64,000 nucleotides of DNA from Hanleya hanleyi. Its lineage: Eukaryota; Mollusca; Polyplacophora; Lepidopleurida; Hanleyidae. Location of the stretch: the NCBI GenBank assembly GCA_036873755.1, contig JAVTVY010025140.1, positions 1 through 64,000 of the forward strand. Reading direction: 5' to 3'. A program made the translations under genes and the position numbers. Shown here piece by piece: positions 48,416 through 58,162 of this stretch. Numbering within the stretch: the first letter of the stretch is position 1; every line of letters begins with the position of its first letter. The notes under the pieces are model-generated. The model had not been told where the DNA came from. It saw only the letters and a list, made by a program, of their open reading frames with translations, and searched no databases.

Positions 48416-49900
48416 ACAAGCGTCTGGTCCGTCATTCATAATTCAGCCGTCGTCCATTAAATAATATCTGCGTCCATATCCAGAGACCTTTTCCATATTC
48501 CTTATAACAGCATTAGCACCAAATTCAAAAAGACAATCAAAGTATACATAAACATAGGCCAGTTTCCTGCAAGAGAGAAGCGGTCAACAGTTTTCAATGA
48601 TGCCGGCAAGACATCATGATGTTCCAAAAATATCAAATCCGTATCGCTGATCAGTATCTTTAATCTATATGATATTCTTTGTAAAGTCGTCATCTAGAGA
48701 ATCATGTATCTCTATCACGCTTTGATTGTGACTGTTCACAAGAACACCATCAGGGTTTTAAAGTCCATAGGTTCACACAGCCCCTAGCCCCGGGATATTT
48801 GGAATTAGACACAAAACGTAACTCCATAGATATTGCACGCTACGCTCGTATTTTGCTATCAGCATGCGATAAGTATCGCCAGATTTGAGAAACTTTGAGT
48901 GGATGCGCTTGGTTGTATAACCCTGTTTTATAAGTTTCTGCAATAGCGTTTTGTGACGTTGATTAAAATCGTCACATTTAACACAGGATCGAACAATTGC
49001 TACTAGGCCAGATATGTACATGTATACGCCATATGTAGATCCCACTGGAATATTGCTGTCCATAAAGTGATAGTCTACTATGTTGAATTGTAATCCTCTC
49101 TGTTTTCATAAAGTCAACGAGAGAGAAGGCCCGCAAAATTGTTATAGAACTATAGGTCTAAATAAGATGTGCCGTTACGGCTATCTGTAGATTCCCTCAA
49201 ATTCAGTGAAGCTGGATATATATCCTTCGCCGCGTCATTTATATAGCGATCATCCACAGCGAAACGATTTTTAAAGCGCCTGTATATAGTCATATTCATA
49301 AGAGAACGGATATAGCTCAGCCAATAGGGGTGCACACATAGTACCCATTTGAATACCTATATGGTGTTAATATATTATGTTGCCACACCTCACATAGATA
49401 TTTTTAATGAGAAATTCAAGTAACTCTATAAACGAAGAAACATCCCATGAATGATATCCCTTGTGTGTAGTAGAGTTGAAGAATGCTTTATGGCTTCTGA
49501 CATTAATATATCGTCAATCAGTTGTCTTGAACACAGATAATATTAATGAACTTACACGGCCAATACGGTCCTGATGATGGATTCTAGTACATAAAGGCGA
49601 GAAATCCGATGTGGAAAAAATGTCTGTACGAGATTTCAGAAAAAGTAGCGCAATACCTTTTCTAAAATGCTTTTACCTCCTGAAGGGCCCTCGTTAACAG
49701 GATCGGAAGAAGCTTGGTGGTGCAGCTTCTAGAACCAGCTATGAATCTGGCTTTGTATGGTGATTTATGCATTTTGGGAGTCCAGTATACTTTTGGTATG
49801 TCGTTATGATTAGTTGGAAGACAAATACCTCTTTCCTTCAAAAACGTTGCTTCCAGAGTAAATGTAGTTTGGGAGTAAGTGGACGTATTTGATGATGGTA
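48416..49900 (-). pseudogene. Penelope-like element, 3' part with broken reverse transcriptase
   Basis: Minus-strand remnants in order: RT core fragments with RYINDAAKDIYPASLNL (49150-49335) and a decayed palm region up to about 49600; then the RT C-terminal part, YGVYMYISGLVAIVRSC with FNQRHKTLLQKLIKQGYTTK (48773-49063); then the 3' untranslated end from AGCGATACGGATTTG to ATGAATGACGGACCAGACGC at 48416. Frames shift between the pieces and YxDD is lost, so it is inactive. The C-terminal block is typical for Penelope-like proteins I know; I see no GIY-YIG nuclease domain. Confidence 0.75.
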
Positions 49901-50060
49901 TATGCTTACACTCAATTCCTTAACCAGCACTTGATAATAGTAATATTTACATATGAATATTAAGATATTTTGAGCTTTGTATGCTGGTCCAAATCTATAT
50001 GTGACCGTTTCGATCTGTTTAAATGTTTTAACCATTGTCACATGAAATAATATAAAGCTT

Positions 50061-50110
50061 CATATAGCTGTGTGTATTCATATAGCTGTGTGTATTCATA
50101 CAGCTGTGTG
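50061..50110. repeat. 18 bp tandem repeat, about 2.8 copies
   Basis: CATATAGCTGTGTGTATT occurs twice exactly and a third time as CATACAGCTGTGTG. U1 and U2 have a single CATAGCTTGTGTATT-type unit at this place, so the expansion is specific to U4. Confidence 0.85.
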
Positions 50111-51914
50111 CGAATCTAACGAATCGTTAGATTCTTGGTATTTGCTTTAGAATAGGTTAACCGGAAGACTATACTGTAAAGCCATGTGACTCTGTCAGTA
50201 TGTCGGCACCTCTTCCCACTTCCCTTTATATGTGTTGTAATTTTGAAATGTTTCATCTGTTCATATAATTTCCGTTCATTTGGTGATGAATTAATGGCTT
50301 GTCGAAAGCTTAGTCTTTCTCGTATCAACAACGGGTTATGTGGCATGGATATAATTTTTCTTTCTGATGTTTTTTTTTATAAATACTGCTGTTTATACCA
50401 ATGGGTATTCACCGCCCAGTCTTCAAACAAGGATTGTTTTAATTGACGGGAATTTCTCACCGCACTCCCTAGGATATAATATTCGTGTCTTTCACGAGGA
50501 TGCCTGGAGGACGAATTCATGACAAGGATGAAAACGAATTGTTATATTAATTTCTGTAATTTCTGACCAATTAACCATATACTGATAGGCCTTGGTTTTA
50601 TTTTTCTCGCCTGGATTCGCATAGTAATTTGCCTCTGGGGCTCAGTCTTCTTATATCAGAATTTCTTCGTCCCGAAATTGATTAGGATCTAAAATACTGC
50701 CTGGGACCAATATTTATGTCAGTTTCTAAATAGTGATTACTACAGATGGCATCATTGGCCTGTCGACTGTTGTCCTTTGAGTACCTGATTTTTCTTTGCA
50801 TTAAAATTTAATTATACACACCGAAGATTTCTCTGCGTTTAAATGATTTTTCTTAACTGCAAAGGCGGAATGGCGTGAATTGCACAGGAGTCCAGGTAAA
50901 AATAATTTGCTAGAACATTTTGATATCGAATATGTATTGAACCGTATTTTTATTTTTTTTTATAAGTTTACTAAGCATGTCGGTCTAAACGTTCTTGGCG
51001 CCTGTTTTGTCTTTGACTGTGATACTCGACTAGCAATGAAGTTTACTAAACTCTACTTATACTTCTGATGGATATAACTCATTCGTTTGGATTATCTTTT
51101 GTTACGACCATATTGTCTGCCACTTTCTATCGCTTTTCCGGAGGGTAAGAACACTCACCTGGAAAACTTTAAAAATACTGGATGAAAAAAATGCTGGTAT
51201 TCTCGTGTCACCGGCTCCACATTCAGCGGTACCATTTGCGGTACATTCAGCTTGATTCTGCCTACCGCAATTTGTTCTGCCTTTGAAAACCGTCGAACAA
51301 ATGACACAAACGTATCGATTTCAAATAGATTTCGCTTCAGGGAAAAATTCAATCTTGAGCAGTATTCAAGCCCGGGGTGTTTGTGGGAGTATTCGGGAGA
51401 ACTGTTTCAAATAAGTTGCGATTTCTTTTATCGTAGGTGTCAGAACCACAATCCACAAATAATTTTCGCAGCAAAAGTTGGAAATATTAGAGCAAAATCC
51501 AAACAGTCGTGTTTTCAAGTAATACGGTAGATGTCAACCGTTCCGTTGCTGCTGGCAAACATGATGTCCTTCCAGTGGAGTACATATACCAGCTATACCA
51601 TCTTCACAGTCAGTATTTAGAACAAGTCTTTTAATGTATATTAATATGTATACAAGCTCGAGTTACCACTGTATATACATTTGAACACCATGAAGGTAAT
51701 ACGTATTGCCAAGGTATTGTAGTATATTATTAGGCATTGTGAATGTTTCTGGAAGTTGACGTACCGTAAGCTTGTTTACGTACTATTATGTGGGTCAATC
51801 ACTTAGAGCTTTCTGGAACACTATTGTAAATTGTATCTAGATCAGATGATGCGGCAATGCTGTGTATTCTAGAAGCTTCTTGATTGGTAGAATAATCTTG
51901 AATGCCTCATAGAG

Positions 51915-51922
51915 TATAAATA
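51915..51922 (+). promoter_or_regulatory. TATA box before a small secreted-peptide ORF
   Basis: TATAAATA is followed by GCGCATCAGTCAGTCATTCA and an ATG 22 bp after the box ends. TCAGTC would serve as an initiator at about the right distance, leaving a leader of only around 10 nt. Confidence 0.35.
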
Positions 51923-51944
51923 GCGCATCAGTCAGTCATTCAGC

Positions 51945-52124
51945 ATGGAATTCAAACTGACTTTTTATGTGGGTCTGTTATACTGTGTTACCATTGCCTG
52001 TGGCTGCGGACTGTTGGATTGTTTACTCCTGAGTATTGACTGTTGGCTGCTGCATGATCTACGCTATTTGTTGATGGCTATCGGATATTGGACATTTACT
52101 GGGACTGTGTGCAATTATTATTAA
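51945..52124 (+). CDS. Possible small secreted Cys-containing peptide (59 residues)
   Basis: ATG at 51945, stop TAA at 52122-52124, too short for most ORF cut-offs. The N-terminus (MEFKLTFYVGLLYCVTIACG) has one basic residue and then a hydrophobic core, as in a signal peptide; six cysteines follow at residues 14, 19, 21, 26, 33 and 56, with a largely hydrophobic rest. A TATA box lies just upstream. Immediately downstream (52125-52144) a CCTTTTTTTTAGG tract looks like a splice acceptor, so the frame might continue or the real gene might be differently spliced. The family is not recognised. Chance cannot be ruled out for an ORF this short. Confidence 0.25.
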   Translation: MEFKLTFYVGLLYCVTIACGCGLLDCLLLSIDCWLLHDLRYLLMAIGYWTFTGTVCNYY

Positions 52125-53183
52125 TTATTTTCCTTTTTTTTAGGAAAAAGTGCTTCCCTTTATTACCCCTGAAATATACATTATGAAACAGTGGTTGGTT
52201 CCAGTCTAGCACTCGTAGCAAATTTTCTACGTCACAAACTAAAACGTAATGCCTTTGTTGACGTCAGGATGATTTCATCATACTCAATTGTTGTGCAATG
52301 CACTTCACAATAGAACCTCCGACACAACCGACTATTCAATATCATACGACGTTACCGTAATCAGAATCTGACGTCACGGGTCAGTAGTTACGTCTTCAAT
52401 ATCTTTTGTCACCGAACCCCGTATCAATTCATACGCTCAATGGTCGATTACACGGCTTGAAATAGCCATATCACGACAAACGGGTTTGAAATAATTCACA
52501 CAGGGGTTTGAAATAGTTTGTAACCTGTTGCTCTTGACTACCGATCAAAACGAGGCTACGGAAATTCATCTGTTACAGATTGCAAAAATGTCAAGTTCAG
52601 CTGAACGAAGGTTTGTCGCACTTTTATGTCGACTTTGGGCTTTTTTAGCTTTCTTCCAATGATGATTGTCTTTCAATTCGGGAATATACGAGTGATATGA
52701 GAAAGAATCCATTATTTGGTGACAAAATGGTTGTCTAGGTTTGAGTCCGGGTGCGCGGCTCAGGGTTGAAATTTCACAGGCAGGTCACAAAACCCCATCA
52801 ACCCTTCCTCAAACCAAGGTAACTCATATTCCCCCCATATAAGTTTTATTGTTAAAAACTTCAATTTGATGTCATTTTTCGGAGAAAAAATATCAGCTTG
52901 TTGTTTACACTGCTTCTCTGTATGTTTTCATGCAAAGCGTATAGTGGGTATTTGGTAGAACATTTAACATTTTCATAATAGATCATTTTGTCCGGATTGC
53001 GGCTACACCCGGTGATATTGAATCAGGGTAATAAAGAAAAAATATTGATAAATCTAATTCTGCCAATACATGATTATCGGAACTGTATCCGAAGTAGGTT
53101 AATCTGTACAGGTACAACAGTTTGCAACTATTTCGGAAACAAGTATTTACATTCGAACCAAATTTCACTGAAAATCACGGTAA
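52125..53183. other. Intergenic, nothing recognised
   Basis: Ordinary AT-rich sequence with isolated TGACGTCA-like sites (52259, 52369) and AATAAA on the minus strand at 52845-52850, which is a candidate poly(A) signal for the gene ending at 53184. No ORF with a known motif. Confidence 0.5.
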
Positions 53184-53945
53184 CTACGGTAGTGAAAAGA
53201 TAGCTGTATATAAACTTAAAATAAAGGTCCAATAATTCACTATCGTGCACACTTGCACGTTTTCAGCTTTGTTCACCTGATTTTTTTGGACTCGTTCAAT
53301 TAATTTTTCCACTTTGTCCCTATCATAGGCATTATATCGCGTCAAGAATTTAGGATCAAAATTCACCAGTTCGTAATTTGTTATCTCGTCAGAACCGTTT
53401 AGCTGACGTTCCCACCGGGATGCAACCATGTCCAAAACGCTTTCCTCGAGGTAGCTCTCTGCCATTCGGTCCGTTTCGGGGTAATAGAACTCCGGATGAT
53501 GTGGTTCGTGTCGGTAGTGATGTTCTAAAGCAGATTGCCAGGCGGAATTTTTCCAGTCTACTCCGTGCACCCATCTCGCAGTATACCCAACTGCCTGCTC
53601 GAATGAATACTTACTCAAATCGTGTAGTTCAATTTGCTCCTTTGTAACGTGTGGGAAATATGACCCTAGTCTTTGAAATGACTTATTTAGGTATTCCTTG
53701 TGGGTATACACTTGTTGGAAATGCTCCTCCACTCCGTAATAATTCATCAACATTTGAGTGAAGGGAGACTGGTCGTCACGTGTTTCCAGTGCGAGTTGGG
53801 CCTCGTTTCTATCCTTCACCGACCAATATTCTTCAACCACTTTCAGGACGGTGTCACAAATGCCTTCTGATTGAAGGAAGTCCAGGACTTCTGAATGGAA
53901 ACGTGGAGGAACGGTTTTCAACAACAACCATACATCTTCATCCAT
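53184..53945 (-). CDS. DUF5662-type protein, paralogue A
   Basis: The minus-strand frame runs from 54065 to 53184, but its first codon there is TTG. I place the start at the ATG 53943-53945 (MDEDVWLLLKTVP), giving 253 residues, because this Met is shared with paralogue B, has a good Kozak context (AACATGG) and marks the point where similarity jumps from weak to about 83%. An earlier ATG at 54053 (MPNHIGWLL) is possible but absent in B. Residue numbers from the start at 53945: HDLSK at 108-112, then a W at 125, HHY at 142-144, HHPEF at 149-153, and LDMVASRWER at 171-180. This HDxSK ... HH ... HHPEF pattern is what I know from DUF5662, a family of unknown function also present in phages and bacteria; the His/Asp set looks like a metal site. 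No signal peptide or membrane segment. The last ~25 residues differ from B and probably run into former 3' UTR after a deletion. No intron is seen within the frame; an untranslated upstream exon is possible. Confidence 0.82.
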   Translation of the reverse strand: MDEDVWLLLKTVPPRFHSEVLDFLQSEGICDTVLKVVEEYWSVKDRNEAQLALETRDDQSPFTQMLMNYYGVEEHFQQVYTHKEYLNKSFQRLGSYFPHVTKEQIELHDLSKYSFEQAVGYTARWVHGVDWKNSAWQSALEHHYRHEPHHPEFYYPETDRMAESYLEESVLDMVASRWERQLNGSDEITNYELVNFDPKFLTRYNAYDRDKVEKLIERVQKNQVNKAENVQVCTIVNYWTFILSLYTAIFSLP

Positions 53946-55437
53946 GTTTGTTTCAATGTGTGGCACAGGCACAGGCTCTCCGTTTATATCTCCACGTATG
54001 CATACTTCCAAAGCAAGTGCGGCTTGCAGCAACCAGCCAATGTGGTTTGGCATGACAGAGGTCAATGTGAGCTAAGATTAGCTGAGGATTTTTTGTCGTT
54101 CAACCAGTTGCCTGTGTGAATGATTCGCTTCGACCTACTTTCAGTTTCTCACTAGGCCTACTACCAATCTTCTCGTCGTGATAATTATGGCCCCCGTTGT
54201 AGGGAATTTATTCCTGTTGTACACTCGTCTCGCTCAACAATATGTTGGCGTTTGGAATATATAGATATGTAGGGCTACCCTCCTGACATACAACAGTCGG
54301 ATGGGAGAGTCCGGAAGCTCTATCTGACTCAAACACGAAAGTTTTCTTACACTACGAAACACTGGAGAGGAGAGAAGTTTGGGGCGATTGCTCCTGTAGG
54401 CTCTCAGTCCTTGATCTAATTGTTGGGGGCCCAGCCAGGCTATAAACGGGCGTCGATGAAGCACATCATGTGGAAAAAGATTCTTGTCTTCTGTTTTAAC
54501 TTTAATGATTCAGCATAAACTTCACGCAGTCATTCTCTGTCCAATTCCGTATGCTCACCTTTCGTACAAGAATTTGTTAATCGGTATGTCTAGTAAATTC
54601 CCGCAGTTCAAGATGATCAGTTTATGTTCACTTTTTATAAGTCCATAATTTCACTGGAAAGAATCCAAGACTGTACGTTTCTTTTGTAGTGCGCACCGGG
54701 CTAAGTAGATGAGAGAGATTGCATCAATATTTCAACCTGACTTGACATGTTAGCAAATAGAACAATGCCGATCACTTGACCATTTGCTGCTATTGGAAAT
54801 CCCGTAAATTCACGTTGCTTCCTCTTACGTGACTGATATACATTCGCCGCCTCACTGATACATGTAGTCAGTGGTCTCGTAGCCGAATTATTTCACGAAC
54901 CTCTAAAAGTAACTGTTCCTAAATACTACAGGATGGTTTCCGACTGGAGTTATTATACAGGGCAAGTGTCCCGGCCTAGTTATGAGATATAAATACAGAG
55001 AGACTAATAACAATGCATAAATACATGTGTACCGGTATATATGCTGTACAGTCCTAAGTATTACTATGGTATATCTAACTGTATGCATCAATGAAGTACA
55101 TACTATAATTGTGTGTTGTTAGTTACTAATTGCTTCATAATCGGCAACCCAAATACCATAACTCAGTGTGTGTTGTCTTTCTTTATTGGAGTTATATTCG
55201 GCTCTATATCATTTGGTTTGAGCGTATTTATCCCAGTGTTACACTTCCTACCGCCAGCAAAGAACCCGTCCTTCAGGCGAGGAATGGCTTATAATAATAT
55301 GCAGATGTGCACCTTTGGAAGTAAGCCTATAGGATGTGAATTACTTCACGAACTCAGAATAGTCACCTTCTTTTCCGAATATACTGTATACAATATAGTT
55401 GATGAACAATGACTGATGGCCTATTATATGTCTCTTT
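53946..55437. repeat. Upstream half of the paralogue duplication, copy A
   Basis: Matches 58163-59640 with many small indels. Conserved blocks include CAATATGTTGGCG (54238 and 58444), GACTCAAACA.GAAAGTTTTC (54328 and 58534), AACACTGGAGAGGAG and TTACTAATTGCTTCATAAT. On the minus strand, CTCCTCTCCAGTGTTTCGTA followed by GTGTAAGAAAAC could be a small 5' exon with its donor, kept in both copies. The 99-residue plus-strand ORF at 55113-55412 is not kept in frame in copy B and is not called. Confidence 0.8.
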
Positions 55438-55589
55438 TTAACAGAACTAATCTTATTGGAGTCATTTTCAACCTATATGCACAACCCTTCTAAAAGAGAA
55501 TCATGGGAAAATTCAAAATGGCGGCCATCTGGGGAAAAATGGGAACAAAAAGTATTTTATGTCACATCAGATGATAATTTACTATTCTA

Positions 55590-56224
55590 TAACAATTTAA
55601 CTCAATAACATCGAGCTAACCAGTGCAATAATTACAAGGTTTATCACGGTTATGTGAAATGTATATGTGTCAAGTGCAGGTGTTCATTAGGAGATTCCAT
55701 TTCACAAGTCGGATGAGAAAAGGGACGTCTGCTTTCAAACAAGTAGCAATCGAATAAATTGTAAGATGAAATTTCTTTCTCAAGTTTAACTGTTTTTCCA
55801 TCGGGAAATTGATTAACAAAGCGACATAAATAGGCATATATCCACGTAATTTTCCAACAGCTGCCTCATCTGACAAAATCACTCCCCATTTGAGAGACCA
55901 CATAAACTCGTCCACTGACTTTGGCACGATGCCAACCAAGACGGGAGCATCGTCCCAACATCAATGGACGAGTTTTTTTTCAGAAAAAGGGAGAAAGGTT
56001 GTCAAAGTTTAAATATGTTTTCAACCTTTCATTGTAATCTTTGCTGATAATCAATTTGAGTAGTGCAACAGAATAGAAATAATGTTTTCATAGGCGTGCT
56101 AAATCGTTATTTTACGCACGGTTAGTGCGGGAAAGTTTATCAATTTTGGAGCGCAGGCTTCACCCTTGCTTTCCCACACTAACCGTGCGTAAAATAACGA
56201 TTTAGCACGCCTATGAAAACATTA
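55590..56224. mobile_element. Insertion inside the MITE, with unidentified ORF
   Basis: This block splits the MITE copy. It includes an 89-codon minus-strand frame (55670-55939) reading MVGIVPKSVDEFMWSLKWGV and later INFPMEKQLNLRKKFHL, which has a protein-like composition but no family I recognise; an inverted repeat AAACTCGTCCA (55905-55915) / TGGACGAGTTT (55962-55972); and most of the large palindrome at 56075-56229. It may be part of an element or a captured exon. Confidence 0.35.
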
Positions 56225-56229
56225 TTTCT
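56075..56229. repeat. Near-perfect palindrome, 61 bp arms, 33 bp loop
   Basis: Left arm 56075-56135 starts AGAAATAATGTTTTCATAGG; the right arm 56169-56229 is its reverse complement apart from one mismatch (GTGCGGG against CCCACAC). The 33 bp loop begins TTTATCAATTTTGG. It could extrude as a cruciform or, if transcribed, form a long hairpin RNA. Confidence 0.95.
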
Positions 56230-56434
56230 TAAATTTGTCATGCAGTTTTTGCAAAGAAATTTGAACAAATAAAAAATTCGAAAATTCAGCCGAAAATGCC
56301 CTTTTGGGAAAATGGCGTCTCCATAACGTCATCATTGCGACCATCTAAGATATTTTAGAGTTTCTGGTAGGGTACGATGTTGTGAGTTTCAGTTCCCTCG
56401 TCTCGAGTTAATAAAAATATTGGTGGAAAATCAG

Positions 56435-56469
56435 CCCCCCCCCCCGCCCCCGCCCCCGCCCCCGCCCCC
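56435..56469. repeat. (CCCCCG)n tract
   Basis: A C-run followed by four CGCCCC units. The opposite strand has several G5 runs with one-base spacers and could form a G-quadruplex. It lies near the right end of the interrupted MITE, where other copies have a plain C-run, so it is an expanded version of a family feature. Confidence 0.85.
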
Positions 56470-56763
56470 AGGTTGCGGTACATCCCAAAATCAAGTCAGA
56501 TGGGGTTAAGAACAAAACCTAATTAAATACGGAGAGGATAAATCCCGATGCACGCGACCAGAGAATGAAATGCAAAGTAAATATCACGTAAACCAATTAT
56601 ATCTAGTCATAGCTTGACTATTAAACTGAACTTTTGGCCGCTACATGGGGATGTCCATTTTATTTTTGATACATTCAAGAGTAATACCGCCAACTATTAA
56701 GGTTGGCTATATATATATTCTACAAAACCTTCGCAGGGACCTATTGCCCTCCAATGACAAATA

Positions 56764-57196
56764 TGTCAACTACGTTACCGTCAACTACGTTACTATTTGG
56801 TAACGTAGTTGACATTTTGGTAACAGAGTTTGACATTTTGCTAACGGAGTAGACAGAATTGTTGTCAACCACCTCACACTGTTACCTTTTTGTCAACCAC
56901 GTTACTATATTTTTCGAAGATGATTGTTTTAAACTTTCGTCTTCCACACTACAATCAAACAACTTGTTTCGCAAATAACTCCATTAATTTGATTTAATGT
57001 CGATTTGCTGTATATCAGACATTGGATGTTACATACAATGTGAGCAGATAAACAACAACTGTGCGAAAACTCGTCTTTATCCATATTTTCAATAAACATG
57101 AGGACAGAAATACAACCATTTGTCGTGAATCTTTTTCTTTATTACTGTTGGTAACTGTACAAGCTGGTCTCTTCAGTGCCCGTAACGTAGTTGACA
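56764..57196. mobile_element. Small element with TGTCAACTACGTTAC inverted ends
   Basis: TGTCAACTACGTTAC at 56764-56778 and its exact reverse complement at 57182-57196. Within the left part the same word recurs in both orientations: a perfect hairpin with 14 bp arms at 56780-56813 (GTCAACTACGTTAC, loop TATTTG), then diverged repeats GTAACAGAGTTTGACA and CTAACGGAGTAGACA, and GTCAACCACGTTAC near 56890. The layout suggests a MITE or foldback element; I could not see a target duplication. No gene. Confidence 0.55.
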
Positions 57197-57454
57197 CAAC
57201 TATGCTGATCAAGAATTATCGTTGTTACAAATATAATTTATAGACACAGCTCTTAAATGTCCCCATGGTCTTATGTTATTCTGAAATCTAGGTAACTACA
57301 AACACTCAACATGTGCAACAAAAAAGACAAATTATTTTGGAAAATTTTCCCATCCAAAATATATCCTAATGGTAAAATGACTCAGCTGTATATATATTTA
57401 AAACAAATGCCCAATAATTCACTTCAGATCATACGTTCATAATAGGTAAATATC

Positions 57455-58162
57455 TCACCATTTCGCTTTTGGATAGCTTTTAGTTTTGTTCTCCTTATGT
57501 TTTTGTACACGTTCAATTAATTTTTCCACTTTCTCTCTATCATAGGCAGAATATCTCGTCAAGAATTTAGGATCAAAATTAACCAGTTCGAAATTTGTTA
57601 CATCGTCAGAACCGTCGAGCTGGCGCTCCCAACGTGATGCAACCATGTCCAAGACGCTTTCCTCTAGGTAGTTTTCTGCCATTCGGTCCGTTTCGGAGTA
57701 AAAGAACTCCGGGTGATGCGGTTCGTTTCGGTAGTGATGTTGTAAAGCAGTTTGCCAGACGGCATTTTCCCACTCTACTCCATGTACCCACTTCGCAGTA
57801 TACCCAACCGCCTGCTCGAATGAGTATTTACTCAAATCGTGTAGGTCAATTTGCTCCTCTGTAACGTGGGGGAAATATAACTCTAATCTCTGAAAAGACT
57901 TCTTTATGTATTCCTTATGCGTGTACACTTGTTGGAAATGGGCCTCCGCTCCGTAATAATTCATCAACATTTGATATAAAGGAGACTGGTGGTCACGTGT
58001 TTCCAGTGCAATTTTGGCTTCGTTTCTGTCCTCCTCCGACCAATATTCAAAAATCACTTTCAGGACTGTATCACAAACGCCTTCCGATTTAAGGAAGTCC
58101 AGGACTTCTGAATGGAAACGTTGAGGAACAGTTTTCAGCAGCAACCATGCGTCTTCATCCAT
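57455..58162 (-). CDS. DUF5662-type protein, paralogue B
   Basis: Start chosen at the ATG 58160-58162 (MDEDAWLLLKTVPQ), the Met shared with paralogue A, with context GACATGG; this gives 235 residues ending KSYPKAKW. The open frame continues upstream to about 58282 without ATG except at 58222 (MVRTKN), and that part is poorly conserved. From the shared Met, HDLSK is at 108-112, HHY at 142-144, HHPEF at 149-153 and LDMVASRWER at 171-180, all identical to A. By my count 38 of 220 aligned residues differ, most of them conservative (R/K, I/V, D/E, S/T), with no gap, which indicates purifying selection on both copies. Same strand as A and 4.2 kb apart: a tandem gene duplication. The function is unknown; a metal-dependent hydrolase-like role is only a guess from the His/Asp motifs. 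Confidence 0.82.
   Translation of the reverse strand: MDEDAWLLLKTVPQRFHSEVLDFLKSEGVCDTVLKVIFEYWSEEDRNEAKIALETRDHQSPLYQMLMNYYGAEAHFQQVYTHKEYIKKSFQRLELYFPHVTEEQIDLHDLSKYSFEQAVGYTAKWVHGVEWENAVWQTALQHHYRNEPHHPEFFYSETDRMAENYLEESVLDMVASRWERQLDGSDDVTNFELVNFDPKFLTRYSAYDREKVEKLIERVQKHKENKTKSYPKAKW

Larger units (their letters stand above)
43957..51560. repeat. Duplicated segment U4
   Basis: Part X resumes at 43957-44918 and 46614-46830 around a 1.7 kb insertion; part Y follows from about 46870 (GTTACGGCTTTGCCAGACGA) to about 51560. It contains a truncated MITE, a SINE-like tail and a Penelope-like pseudogene. ORFs in this interval do not survive comparison with U2 or U3. Confidence 0.78.
55450..56509 (+). 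mobile_element. piggyBac-like MITE, interrupted copy
   Basis: Family landmarks TTATTGGAGTCATTTTCAAC, AAAATGGCGGCCATCTGG, GTCACATCAGATGATAATTT on the left and TTTGTCATGCAGTTTTTGCA, AAAATGGCGTCTCCATAACG, TTTCTGGTAGGGTACG and TGGGGTTAA (ending 56509) on the right. The first ~120 bp are missing and about 635 bp (55590-56224) is inserted in the middle. Confidence 0.72.

Noticed and set aside
48502..48693. ORF with a hydrophobic MIVFLNLVLILLYGIW-like segment, also at 21335-21622 and 61774-61968
   Set aside because: It lies in the 3' end of the Penelope-like element downstream of RT and is seen only with element copies; a membrane protein gene is not supported.
53378..53647. Plus-strand ORF antisense to paralogue A (and 57595-57864 antisense to B)
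   Set aside because: Shadow frame of a well-conserved coding region; conservation follows the sense frame.
55113..55412. 99-residue plus-strand ORF with a hydrophobic segment
   Set aside because: Copy B of the duplication (59330-59620) has indels that are not multiples of three, so the frame is not maintained.
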